Source of the DNA: Equadaptatus sp045601305
GTDB lineage: Bacteria; Synergistota; Synergistia; Synergistales; Synergistaceae
NCBI GenBank assembly: GCA_045601305.1
Contig: JAZRZG010000092.1
Span: 1 to 9,835 of the forward strand
Length of the DNA stretch: 9,835 bases
Direction: 5' to 3'
In this document: one piece after another, positions 1 to 6,123 of the stretch
Layout of the letters: every line of letters begins with the position of its first letter
How positions within the stretch are numbered: position 1 is the first letter of the stretch
The notes under the pieces: generated by a model
The model's input: only the letters and a program-made list of their open reading frames with translations
The model's database searches: none
Told to the model about the DNA's origin: nothing
Program-made: the position numbers and the translations under genes

Positions 1-33
1 AAAATGAACTAAAATTAAATAAAAATTTTTTAC

Positions 34-62
34 TTTACAAAATTTAAAAAATAGTTTATTAT
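34..62 (+). promoter_or_regulatory. Predicted sigma70-type promoter of the liv operon
   Basis: TTTACA at 34-39 and TATTAT at 57-62 each match five of six consensus positions (TTGACA and TATAAT) and are separated by exactly 17 nt. The surrounding DNA is very A+T-rich, unlike the genes that follow. Transcription would start near 69-70, about 158 nt upstream of livK. Such a good spacing and match is unlikely by chance, but A+T-rich DNA does generate false hits. Confidence 0.6.
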
Positions 63-67
63 CTTCG

Positions 68-98
68 CCGTTATCTCCCGGAAACAAACGGGTATCGG
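68..98 (+). other. Irregular hairpin at the 5' end of the liv mRNA leader
   Basis: CCG (68-70) can pair with CGG (96-98), AT (73-74) with AT (94-95), and CCCG (77-80) with CGGG (89-92), leaving an 8-nt loop GAAACAAA. The stem is interrupted by a 2-nt bulge and a small internal loop. It would lie at the very start of the predicted transcript. I do not recognise it as a known riboswitch class, and the fold was judged by eye only. Confidence 0.3.
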
Positions 99-115
99 AG
101 CAGCGGAGGTGTGTT

Positions 116-172
116 ATGGATTTTACAGTCAGTAACAAAATGCGACGATGCGGCAGCGGTTTTGAGTTTTAG
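116..172 (+). CDS. Possible 18-residue leader peptide upstream of livK
   Basis: An ATG at 116 opens an 18-codon frame ending in TAG (170-172). It lies in the leader between the predicted promoter and livK. It is preceded by a good Shine-Dalgarno sequence, GGAGGT at 105-110, 5 nt before the ATG, and the ribosome site is the main reason to take it seriously. The peptide is MDFTVSNKMRRCGSGFEF, with three Phe and one Val and no Leu or Ile codons. It therefore does not look like a classical branched-chain attenuation peptide. I recognise no family. It could regulate downstream expression, be a small protein of its own, or be a chance frame. Confidence 0.3.
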   Translation: MDFTVSNKMRRCGSGFEF

Positions 173-227
173 AAATCAGAAAAATTTTGCACAGCGCATT
201 AAAAAATATAATTCGGAGGCATGAAAA

Positions 228-1400
228 ATGAACAAAAAGGTATTGGCAATAGTTGCAATTCTTATAATTGCTTTCTGCGGCTGGTATTTTGTCGGCAGCG
301 GCGCGAAACAGGACAGCGGAGACCCAAACAATATCGGTTATCTTGCGGCTCTTACAGGCGACTTTGCGGCATACGGAACGGCAGAAGCCAATTCCGCGCA
401 GCTTGTTATTGACGAAGTCAACGCAAAAGGCGGAATGTTCGGCAAGAAACTGAAGCTGGTTGTCTACGACACGAAGTCAAAATCAGAGGACGCTGTCAAC
501 GCGGTCCGCAGAATGATTGAACACGACCACGTCTGCGCGGTGCTTGGCACGAACCCAAGCGGAATAACGCTCTCGACCGCTCCTATCGTCAACAAGGCGC
601 AGGTTCCGCAGATTGCGACCTGCGCGACGAACCCGCTCGTAGCGGTTGACGAAAAAGGAAACGTGCGCCCCTATTCGTTCCGCGTCTGTTTTATTGACCC
701 GTATCAGGGCAAGGTTGCGGCAGAGCTCGCCGTCAGCGATCTCGGTACGAAAAAAGCGGCAATTCTCTATAACGTAGGTTCCGACTACGCACAGGGACTT
801 CGCGAATTCTTTATTAAGAGTTTTACCGAGCTTGGCGGAAAGGTTGTTGCCGATGAAGGCTACCGTGACGCGGACGTTGATTTCCGCGCACAGCTCACGA
901 AAGTTAAAGAAAAAGGCGCTGACGTTATGTTCCTCCCCGGCATGGGCAAGGATATGGCGCTTATAATCAAACAGGCGAAGGAACTCGGAATTAATATTAA
1001 GGTTATCGGCGGCGACGGTTACGCGGATTTCATGAGCGAAATTGCCGGAGACGCGATGAAAGGCACCTACTGGGTCAACCACACGTATCTCGGCGATCCG
1101 CAGATGGTTCCCGTGTTCGCCAAATATAAGGAAACCTACAAGGACGAATGCAAGGAATTTACGAACCTCACCATGGCATACGACGCGGCAAAATGGCTCG
1201 TGTGGGCAATAGAGAAGGCGGGCTGCGCAGAGGGGCCGGCAATAGCTAAGGCGCTTGAAAACACGAAGGACATCAAGCTCACGCATTTCACGATCTCGAT
1301 TGATCCGAAGGATCATAACGTAATTAACAAACCTGCGGCAATCCTGAAAATAGCGGACGACCTGAAAGGACATTTCTACAAGGTTATCCAGCCTAAATAG
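228..1400 (+). CDS. livK: Branched-chain amino acid ABC transporter substrate-binding protein (LivK/LivJ-like)
   Basis: This 390-residue protein is the extracytoplasmic receptor of a high-affinity importer for leucine, isoleucine and valine or related ligands, and it delivers ligand to the LivHM channel. An N-terminal hydrophobic segment (about residues 5-22) is followed by a type I periplasmic-binding fold. It shows the family-typical start IGYLAALTGDFAAYG, a GGMFGKKLKLVVYDTKS segment and AVLGTNPSG. A later stretch, VMFLPGMGKDMALIIKQA, belongs to the second lobe. The start at 228 is preceded by GGAGG (215-219) with an 8-nt spacer; the ATG at 221 is too close and in another frame. Cys17 sits in IAFC, whose Phe at -1 is not a normal lipobox, so the protein may be released by signal peptidase I or stay anchored by its N-terminal helix. 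As first gene of the operon, ahead of an internal terminator, it is probably the most expressed. Ligand specificity cannot be read from the sequence, since this family also binds amides and other amino acids. Confidence 0.93.
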   Translation: MNKKVLAIVAILIIAFCGWYFVGSGAKQDSGDPNNIGYLAALTGDFAAYGTAEANSAQLVIDEVNAKGGMFGKKLKLVVYDTKSKSEDAVNAVRRMIEHDHVCAVLGTNPSGITLSTAPIVNKAQVPQIATCATNPLVAVDEKGNVRPYSFRVCFIDPYQGKVAAELAVSDLGTKKAAILYNVGSDYAQGLREFFIKSFTELGGKVVADEGYRDADVDFRAQLTKVKEKGADVMFLPGMGKDMALIIKQAKELGINIKVIGGDGYADFMSEIAGDAMKGTYWVNHTYLGDPQMVPVFAKYKETYKDECKEFTNLTMAYDAAKWLVWAIEKAGCAEGPAIAKALENTKDIKLTHFTISIDPKDHNVINKPAAILKIADDLKGHFYKVIQPK

Positions 1401-1422
1401 CAGGGTGATTTTTCTGCATATA

Positions 1423-1448
1423 CAAAGGGCAAAGCAATTTGCCCTTTG
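1423..1448 (+). other. Perfect 11-bp hairpin with GCAA tetraloop after livK
   Basis: CAAAGGGCAAA (1423-1433) is exactly complementary to TTTGCCCTTTG (1438-1448), and the GCAA loop between them belongs to the stable GNRA class. No T-run follows, so it is not itself an intrinsic terminator. Stems like this at the end of a binding-protein gene often protect the upstream mRNA from 3' exonucleases, as known for the malE-malF region of E. coli. That role is inferred here. Confidence 0.75.
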
Positions 1449-1465
1449 CAGGTGTTATAATAACT

Positions 1466-1486
1466 GCCGCAATCTTGCGGCTTTTT
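1466..1486 (+). terminator. Intrinsic terminator between livK and livH (probably partial)
   Basis: GCCGCA (1466-1471) pairs with TGCGGC (1476-1481) across a 4-nt loop, and five T residues (1482-1486) follow directly. The form is a classic Rho-independent terminator lying 66 nt behind the livK stop. I find no convincing new promoter between it and livH, so the downstream genes probably depend on read-through. This would set a high ratio of binding protein to membrane and ATPase subunits. Confidence 0.75.
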
Positions 1487-1505
1487 GATTTGACTGACAA
1501 TTTGG

Positions 1506-1548
1506 GGTATCAGGTCAGCCTGTTTTGTGTTTTGTACTGAACTGATCC
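1506..1548 (+). other. Imperfect hairpin in the livH 5' region
   Basis: ATCAGGTCAG (1509-1518) pairs with CTGAACTGAT (1537-1546), with one G-A mismatch. GG (1506-1507) can extend the stem with CC (1547-1548) past a single bulged T. The 18-nt loop is T/G-rich. The structure ends 5 nt before the livH ribosome-binding site (AGGGGTG, 1553-1559). It might influence translation or read-through, or be incidental. Confidence 0.4.
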
Positions 1549-1567
1549 GCAAAGGGGTGTATAGATT

Positions 1568-2449
1568 TTGGATATTGTCCAGCAGATTATCAACGGCTTG
1601 TCGCTCGGCTCCGTTTATGCGCTGATAGCTGTCGGTTATTCTCTTGTCTATTCGATACTGCTTTTCTCCAATTTCGCGCACGGCGGTTTTCTTGTCATCG
1701 GCGGCTATATCTGTTATTACGCGCTGATGTCTTACGGTGCGGGAATTTGGACGGCATCGTTTGCGGCGGTTCTCGGCGCCGGTTTTTCTGCGATACTTGT
1801 CGAGCGTTTCGCATACCGCCCGATACGCGAACGTACTCCGATAACACTCTATCTTCTCATTGCTTCAATGGGTATGAGCATTGTTATCGAAAATCTTTTT
1901 GTTGTTACAATAGGCGGGCGTTTCAGGGCGCTGCCGCCTGTGCTTCCCATGCAGCCGGTCAGCGTTTTCGGTTTTGCGACCACAAGCGCGTTTGACATAC
2001 TTTCCCTTGTCGTTTCAATCGTTTCGCTTGTTGCGTTGCAGCTTTTCCTCAACAGAACAAAATGGGGGCTTGCGATTCGCGCCGCTTCCTGCAATCTGCG
2101 CACGGCATCTCTTATGGGTGTCAATGTCAACCGTCTTATCGCAATAGTATTCTTTGTGGCAGGTTTGTTTGCCGCGGTCGGCGGGATTTTCCTCTCGGCG
2201 CGTTACACGCTCTATCCGCAGCTTGGCAGCACGATCACGACAAAAGCGTTTGTCGCGGCTGTCATCGGCGGTCTCGGCTCTCTGCCCGGCGCGATTGCCG
2301 GCAGTCTTATTCTCGGACTTGCCGAAATGCTGACCGCAGGTTTTGTGTCAAGCCAGTTCAGAGATTTAGTCGTTTTCTTCCTTCTTATAGTCACGCTTAT
2401 AATCCGCCCGTCAGGCCTTTTCGGCAAGGCGGTCAGCGAGAAAGTGTAG
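1568..2449 (+). CDS. livH: Branched-chain amino acid ABC transporter permease LivH
   Basis: This 293-residue, very hydrophobic inner-membrane protein is one half of the Liv translocation channel. The N-terminus, QQIINGLSLGSVYALIAVGY, is the hallmark of LivH, and SNFAHGG follows at about residues 34-40. Near the C-terminus GGLGSLPGA (234-242) is the conserved cytoplasmic loop thought to contact the ATPases. Several hydrophobic segments, about eight, are spread along the length, which is normal for the family. The start is a TTG codon at 1568, chosen because it aligns with the LivH N-terminus and is preceded by AGGGGTG at 1553-1559, 8 nt upstream. The stop TAG touches the start of livM, so the two permease subunits are probably translationally coupled. 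The rare start codon may limit translation relative to livK. Confidence 0.94.
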   Translation: MDIVQQIINGLSLGSVYALIAVGYSLVYSILLFSNFAHGGFLVIGGYICYYALMSYGAGIWTASFAAVLGAGFSAILVERFAYRPIRERTPITLYLLIASMGMSIVIENLFVVTIGGRFRALPPVLPMQPVSVFGFATTSAFDILSLVVSIVSLVALQLFLNRTKWGLAIRAASCNLRTASLMGVNVNRLIAIVFFVAGLFAAVGGIFLSARYTLYPQLGSTITTKAFVAAVIGGLGSLPGAIAGSLILGLAEMLTAGFVSSQFRDLVVFFLLIVTLIIRPSGLFGKAVSEKV

Positions 2450-3340
2450 GTGTCTGCTGTGGGTTATTCAACCGGTATTCTTACGCTTCTTGCGATTAAC
2501 TGCATAGCTTCACTCGGCGTGTCTCTGTTCACAGGCTTTACCGGAATTTACACGCTCGGTCATGCCGGATACATGGTTATAGGCGCCTATACAGCGGCAA
2601 TTCTTACTGTGCAGTTCAACGTTAATTTCATTCTGGCGATACTTGCCGGCGGTTTGCTTGCAATGCTGTGTGCTTACCTTATCGGTCTGCCGACACTGAA
2701 ACTTGTCGGAGACTACTACACAATAGCGTCGCTTGGACTCGGAGAAGCTATCAGACTGATAATTGAGAACTGGGAAAGCGTTACGCGCGGCGCGCGCGGC
2801 TACCCGGGAATTGACAACTTTACGACGTTTCCTGTTGTAATGGCTTTCTTTCTGATTATGACCTGCGGTATGTTCTGTCTTGTGAACAGCCGCTACGGGC
2901 GCGCTTTCAAAGCCTGCCGCGATGACTACGTGGCAGCCTCGCTGCTCGGCTTCAATACGGCGCGCTGCCGCGTTCTGAGCCTTGCCATTTCAGGCTTCTA
3001 CTGCGGTGTGGCAGGCGCGCTGCTCGCCGGATTTATCTCGTTCATTCAGCCTGTCATGTTTGACATGGCAAAATCAACGGAGCTTGTTTCCGTTGTAGTC
3101 CTCGGCGGACTCGGCTCAATGAGCGGCTGCCTCATAGGCACTACAATTCTTACGCTTGTTACGGAACTTTTCCGTCCGATCTCAAAATACCGCATGCTTA
3201 TTTACGGACTTGTCCTCGTGCTTGTTATGATACTGCGCCCCGAAGGCATTATGGGAACGAACGAGCTTACGTTTGATTACGTCAAAAAACATCTCGGCTT
3301 CGGCAAAAAGGCTGAACAGCCGGAAAAGGAGGGCGAATAA
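2450..3340 (+). CDS. livM: Branched-chain amino acid ABC transporter permease LivM
   Basis: This 296-residue multi-spanning protein is the second channel subunit. It shows the LivM-typical LFTGFTGIYTLGHAGYMVIGAY in altered form near residues 26-48, and the cytoplasmic loop GGLGSMSGC (219-227), matching the equivalent loop of LivH. The C-terminal tail (after about residue 270) is charged and cytoplasmic. The chosen start is a GTG at 2450, immediately after the livH stop. There is no good Shine-Dalgarno sequence in front, so initiation probably relies on ribosomes finishing livH. A second in-frame GTG at 2459 is an alternative that would shorten the protein by three residues. The gene ends directly against livG. 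Confidence 0.93.
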   Translation: MSAVGYSTGILTLLAINCIASLGVSLFTGFTGIYTLGHAGYMVIGAYTAAILTVQFNVNFILAILAGGLLAMLCAYLIGLPTLKLVGDYYTIASLGLGEAIRLIIENWESVTRGARGYPGIDNFTTFPVVMAFFLIMTCGMFCLVNSRYGRAFKACRDDYVAASLLGFNTARCRVLSLAISGFYCGVAGALLAGFISFIQPVMFDMAKSTELVSVVVLGGLGSMSGCLIGTTILTLVTELFRPISKYRMLIYGLVLVLVMILRPEGIMGTNELTFDYVKKHLGFGKKAEQPEKEGE

Positions 3341-4108
3341 ATGAGCGCTCTTCTTGAACTTAAAGATTTAACCATACGTTTCGGCGGTGTCACCGCTGTT
3401 AACAACGTGTCCTTCAAAATCGAGCAAGGTGAGCTTATGGGGCTTATCGGTCCCAACGGCGCAGGAAAAACGACTATTTTTAACCTGATTACAGGCGTTT
3501 ACGCGGCAACTGCAGGCGAAGTAATCTACGAAGGCAGAAGAATAGACAAACTCAAGACCTATCAGATTGTACCGCTCGGAATTGCGAGAACCTTCCAGAA
3601 CCTCAGACTTTTCGGCGGTTCATCGGTACTCGAAAACGTTATGACAGCGGCGCAGACATTCCACAAATACAGCTTCGCCGAGGCGGTGACACATCTCGGA
3701 CGCTGGAAAAAACGTGAGGCTGATACGCGTCGGGAAAGTATGGAACTGCTCGACAGAGTCGGACTTGCGGAGCTTGCGGAACAAAAAGCGGGAACACTGC
3801 CGTACGGACTGCAGCGCAGACTTGAGATTGCCCGCGCCCTTTCGCTTCGTCCGAAACTTTTGCTGCTTGATGAGCCCGCGGCAGGCATGAACCCTGAAGA
3901 AGTTATCGAACTCAACGAACTTATAAGCGGAATACACAAAGATTTCAGCTTGACGATTCTGCTCATTGAGCACCACATGGACGTTGTCATGAATATCTGC
4001 TCCCACGTTGTATGTATCAACTTCGGCGCGAAAATCGCGGACGGCAGCGCAAAAGATGTGCAGAGCAACCGCGAAGTGCTTGCGGCATATCTCGGAGAGG
4101 AGGAATAA
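3341..4108 (+). CDS. livG: Branched-chain amino acid ABC transporter ATP-binding protein LivG
   Basis: This 255-residue cytoplasmic ATPase powers the Liv importer together with LivF. Walker A is GPNGAGKT (37-44) and the Walker B end is LLLLDEP with Asp177-Glu178. The signature region reads LPYGLQRRLEIARAL (Tyr155-Gly156), the LivG-specific variant in which LSGGQ is replaced by PYGxQRR. AAGMNPEE after Walker B is also typical of LivG rather than LivF. The switch His lies in LIEHHMDVV. The ATG follows the livM stop without a gap and is preceded by AAGGAGG (3326-3332) with an 8-nt spacer. All catalytic motifs are intact and the length is normal for LivG. Confidence 0.96.
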   Translation: MSALLELKDLTIRFGGVTAVNNVSFKIEQGELMGLIGPNGAGKTTIFNLITGVYAATAGEVIYEGRRIDKLKTYQIVPLGIARTFQNLRLFGGSSVLENVMTAAQTFHKYSFAEAVTHLGRWKKREADTRRESMELLDRVGLAELAEQKAGTLPYGLQRRLEIARALSLRPKLLLLDEPAAGMNPEEVIELNELISGIHKDFSLTILLIEHHMDVVMNICSHVVCINFGAKIADGSAKDVQSNREVLAAYLGEEE

Positions 4109-4110
4109 GC

Positions 4111-4827
4111 ATGGAGCCTGTCCTTTCCATCAGAAATCTCAGCGTAAACTACGGCGCGATACAGGCGCTCAGAGGAATAAGCCTTGACGTTTACGCAGGT
4201 GAAATAGTTGCGGTTATAGGCGCAAACGGCGCAGGGAAATCAACGATGATGAACGCGGTAATGGGTGACGTGCCGCGTGCCGGCGGAGAAATTCTGCTTA
4301 ACGGAAAACAACTTCCGGACAAAAGTTTCCGCGTTGCCTGCGAAAAGGTCAGCATATCGCCGGAAGGCAGACGCGTTTTCGCGCCCCTCACCGTGTATGA
4401 AAATCTGCAGATGGGAGCTTTCCCGCTCAAAGACAAAAAAGAGGCGGCGGAACAGCTTGCGCAGATATACAGGCTTTTCCCGCGCCTTGAAGAAAGAAAA
4501 AAACAGTACGCGGGAACACTTTCGGGCGGCGAACAGCAGATGCTTGCCATAGGCAGGGCTCTCATGCAGAAGCCTGAAGTTCTGCTGCTTGACGAGCCGT
4601 CGCTCGGACTTGCGCCCATCATCATCAGCGAAATATTTAAAGAACTGAAAGTAATCAACAAAGAACTCGGCACGACAATCCTCATTGTCGAGCAGAACGC
4701 AAAAAAGGCGCTCCAGCTTTCCGACAGAGCCTACGTACTGCAGACAGGCAAAGTCATAATGGAAGGAAAATCCTCCGAGCTTCTGAATAATCCTGAAATT
4801 CAGGCTGCGTACCTCGGCGTTAAATAA
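4111..4827 (+). CDS. livF: Branched-chain amino acid ABC transporter ATP-binding protein LivF
   Basis: This 238-residue ATPase is the LivG partner. Walker A is GANGAGKS (37-44), the signature is LSGGEQQ (137-143) and Walker B ends LLLDEP with Asp161-Glu162. Features that separate LivF from LivG are present: SPEGRRVFAPLTVYENL, PSLGLAPII after Walker B, and IVEQNAKKAL around the switch region, where Gln occupies the usual His position as is common in LivF. I chose the ATG at 4111 because GGAGG lies at 4099-4103, 7 nt upstream, and the predicted protein then begins as other LivF proteins do. An upstream in-frame ATG at 4012 would add 33 residues encoded wholly inside livG and without family similarity. 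Only 2 nt separate it from the livG stop. Confidence 0.96.
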   Translation: MEPVLSIRNLSVNYGAIQALRGISLDVYAGEIVAVIGANGAGKSTMMNAVMGDVPRAGGEILLNGKQLPDKSFRVACEKVSISPEGRRVFAPLTVYENLQMGAFPLKDKKEAAEQLAQIYRLFPRLEERKKQYAGTLSGGEQQMLAIGRALMQKPEVLLLDEPSLGLAPIIISEIFKELKVINKELGTTILIVEQNAKKALQLSDRAYVLQTGKVIMEGKSSELLNNPEIQAAYLGVK

Positions 4828-4836
4828 CTTTATACA

Positions 4837-5979
4837 ATGCGGAACAAACTATATCTGTTACTTATACCGGTGATTGCAATTCTGCTGTTTATCGTTGCGG
4901 CAGAAGTTCAGCCGTCGTTTTTTGCCGGTGAAAACAATCAGCCGAAAAGTGCCGAAGAACCGCAGAAGATCGGCTTTGTCGATGTGGAAAAGGTTTACGG
5001 TGCAACCTCAAGCTACAAAATCTTCAAAGAAGAGTCAATATCATACGCGAAACGCATGAATACCGAGCTTGCCCTTGCCCTGAAAATGGAAAAAGACGAG
5101 GCAAAGCGGCATAAACTGCGTCAGGAAGCGCAAAAAAGAATAAAACTGTACAGAGAAACGCTTCTGCAGGACGTTTTGAGAGACGTTGACAAGGCTATTT
5201 CGGAAGTTGCGGACAAACAGCAGCTTCGCAGAGTGTATCTGTATGGTGCTGAAAGTATAGAAGCGGAAGATGTCACCGGAGAAGTTATCAAAGAACTGAA
5301 ACACGACACAGAATACAGACTTGCGGGGCATATCGTGCAGAAACTGCGAAAACTGACAGCTGAAAAAAGTCCCGAAACTGCCGCGGACGATAAATCGACA
5401 GACAAGAGCGGCACAGAGCTGAAACAGACAAAGGCAGAGGAAAAAAAGCCTGTTGCAGCAACCGAAACAAAGCATAAGCCTCAGCCTGAGACTGTAAAAG
5501 TTACGGAAAAAACAGAAAACAAGCAAGAGCCGTCAGTTAAGACAGCAGAGCAGCCAAAACCTGCTGATAAGGCGGTACAGTCTGTGAAGGCAAAAGAAGC
5601 GGCAAAGCCTGTTGTTACGCCAGCTGAAACAGAGCAGAAACCTCAGCCTGAGACTGTAAAAGTTACGGAAAAGACAGAAAACAGGCAGGAGCCGTCAGTT
5701 AAGACAGCAGAACAGCCGAAACCTGCTGATAAGGCTGTTCAGCCTGAGAAAAAAGCTGTTGTCATACAGTTCTCTGCTTCTGTCAACCAAAAAGGCATAC
5801 TTGCGGTGATAGCCAAAGCGAAAGCCGCCGGAGTTCCTGCCTATTTGCAAAAAGGACCGCTGAAGAACGGTTCGCAATGGTGGCGCGCCCGCGCAGCTGC
5901 ACAAAGCAGACAACAGGCTGACGAATACGTGCGCAGACTGAAACAGCTCGGATATTCTCCCTTTATTACCGGAAAATAA
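4837..5979 (+). CDS. Membrane-anchored OmpH/Skp-like protein with C-terminal SPOR domain
   Basis: This 380-residue envelope protein of uncertain role is the last gene of the liv operon. A hydrophobic N-terminal segment (about 5-22) is a signal peptide or anchor. Residues 45-155 resemble the OmpH/Skp chaperone family: IGFVDVEKVY opens the domain, a Lys/Glu-rich predicted coiled coil follows, and EAEDVTGEVIKEL (near Asp145) closes it in the typical way. Residues 160-307 form a Lys/Glu/Pro/Thr-rich linker with a duplicated 35-residue block (214-248 and 268-302). The C-terminus (308-380), opening VVIQFSAS and ending WWRARAAAQSRQQADEYVRR and LGYSPFI, fits the SPOR domain, which in known proteins binds glycan strands lacking stem peptides at division sites. 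Family knowledge therefore suggests a periplasmic protein at peptidoglycan; a link to amino acid transport is not evident. The start at 4837 is fixed by the hydrophobic segment, yet no Shine-Dalgarno sequence lies in the 9 nt after livF, so translational coupling is likely. Confidence 0.78.
   Translation: MRNKLYLLLIPVIAILLFIVAAEVQPSFFAGENNQPKSAEEPQKIGFVDVEKVYGATSSYKIFKEESISYAKRMNTELALALKMEKDEAKRHKLRQEAQKRIKLYRETLLQDVLRDVDKAISEVADKQQLRRVYLYGAESIEAEDVTGEVIKELKHDTEYRLAGHIVQKLRKLTAEKSPETAADDKSTDKSGTELKQTKAEEKKPVAATETKHKPQPETVKVTEKTENKQEPSVKTAEQPKPADKAVQSVKAKEAAKPVVTPAETEQKPQPETVKVTEKTENRQEPSVKTAEQPKPADKAVQPEKKAVVIQFSASVNQKGILAVIAKAKAAGVPAYLQKGPLKNGSQWWRARAAAQSRQQADEYVRRLKQLGYSPFITGK
5476..5742 (+). 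repeat. Duplicated 105-nt block within the SPOR-protein linker
   Basis: Two 105-nt copies (5476-5580 and 5638-5742) encode a 35-residue block beginning KPQPETVKVTEKTEN and ending KPADKAVQ. They are separated by 57 nt, giving a 162-nt period. By direct comparison they differ at eight positions, seven of them synonymous and one Lys/Arg. The residues just before each copy (KPVAATETKH and KPVVTPAETEQ) are also similar, so the original duplication was probably longer. Confidence 0.92.
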
Positions 5980-5981
5980 AG

Positions 5982-6036
5982 GCGCCGCCTGACATTACGG
6001 CGCATTAAGATACTGCCTGAGATTCAGGCAGTTTTT
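5982..6036 (+). terminator. Terminator of the liv operon
   Basis: ACTGCCTGA (6012-6020) is exactly complementary to TCAGGCAGT (6024-6032) with a 3-nt loop, followed by a T-run to 6036. This is a strong Rho-independent terminator. Just upstream GCGCCG (5982-5987) pairs with CGGCGC (5998-6003), adding a second small stem behind the SPOR-protein stop codon. Confidence 0.9.
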
Positions 6037-6037
6037 C

Positions 6038-6066
6038 TTGCGCGCGGTATATATTTGTGATAATAT
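6038..6066 (+). promoter_or_regulatory. Possible promoter of the polar amino acid transporter operon
   Basis: TTGCGC at 6038-6043 could act as -35. As -10, GATAAT (6059-6064) carries an upstream TG at 6056-6057 (an extended -10), though its spacing is short at 15 nt; TAATAT (6061-6066) has the ideal 17 nt but a weaker match. The site starts only 2 nt after the T-run of the liv terminator and lies about 58 nt before the binding-protein start, where a promoter is needed. Confidence 0.45.
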
Positions 6067-6123
6067 TGCAGCGTGCTAAAGCAATCAGAGGATTGCATTC
6101 ATAAACGAACGGAGGATATCTCA

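Noticed and set aside
207..212. Perfect TATAAT just upstream of livK
   Set aside because: The only -35-like partner (TTGCAC, 187-192) is 14 nt away, and transcription would start inside or after the ribosome-binding site.
221..412. ATG at 221 opening a 63-codon frame
   Set aside because: It lies almost on top of the GGAGG at 215-219 and reads across livK in another frame with no recognisable protein features.
483..1373. 296-codon open frame on the minus strand
   Set aside because: It lies wholly inside livK, has an Arg/Val/Phe-rich shadow composition, and the + strand protein is unmistakable.
1376..1681. 101-codon minus-strand frame across the livK-livH gap
   Set aside because: It covers the terminator and overlaps the conserved livH start; no family features are seen.
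4012..4110. 33-codon upstream extension of livF
   Set aside because: It is encoded entirely within livG, has no LivF similarity, and a strong ribosome site serves the ATG at 4111.
6073..6123. GTG-initiated extension of the polar amino acid binding protein
   Set aside because: It would put 17 polar residues before the signal segment, and GGAGG at 6111-6115 points to the ATG at 6124.
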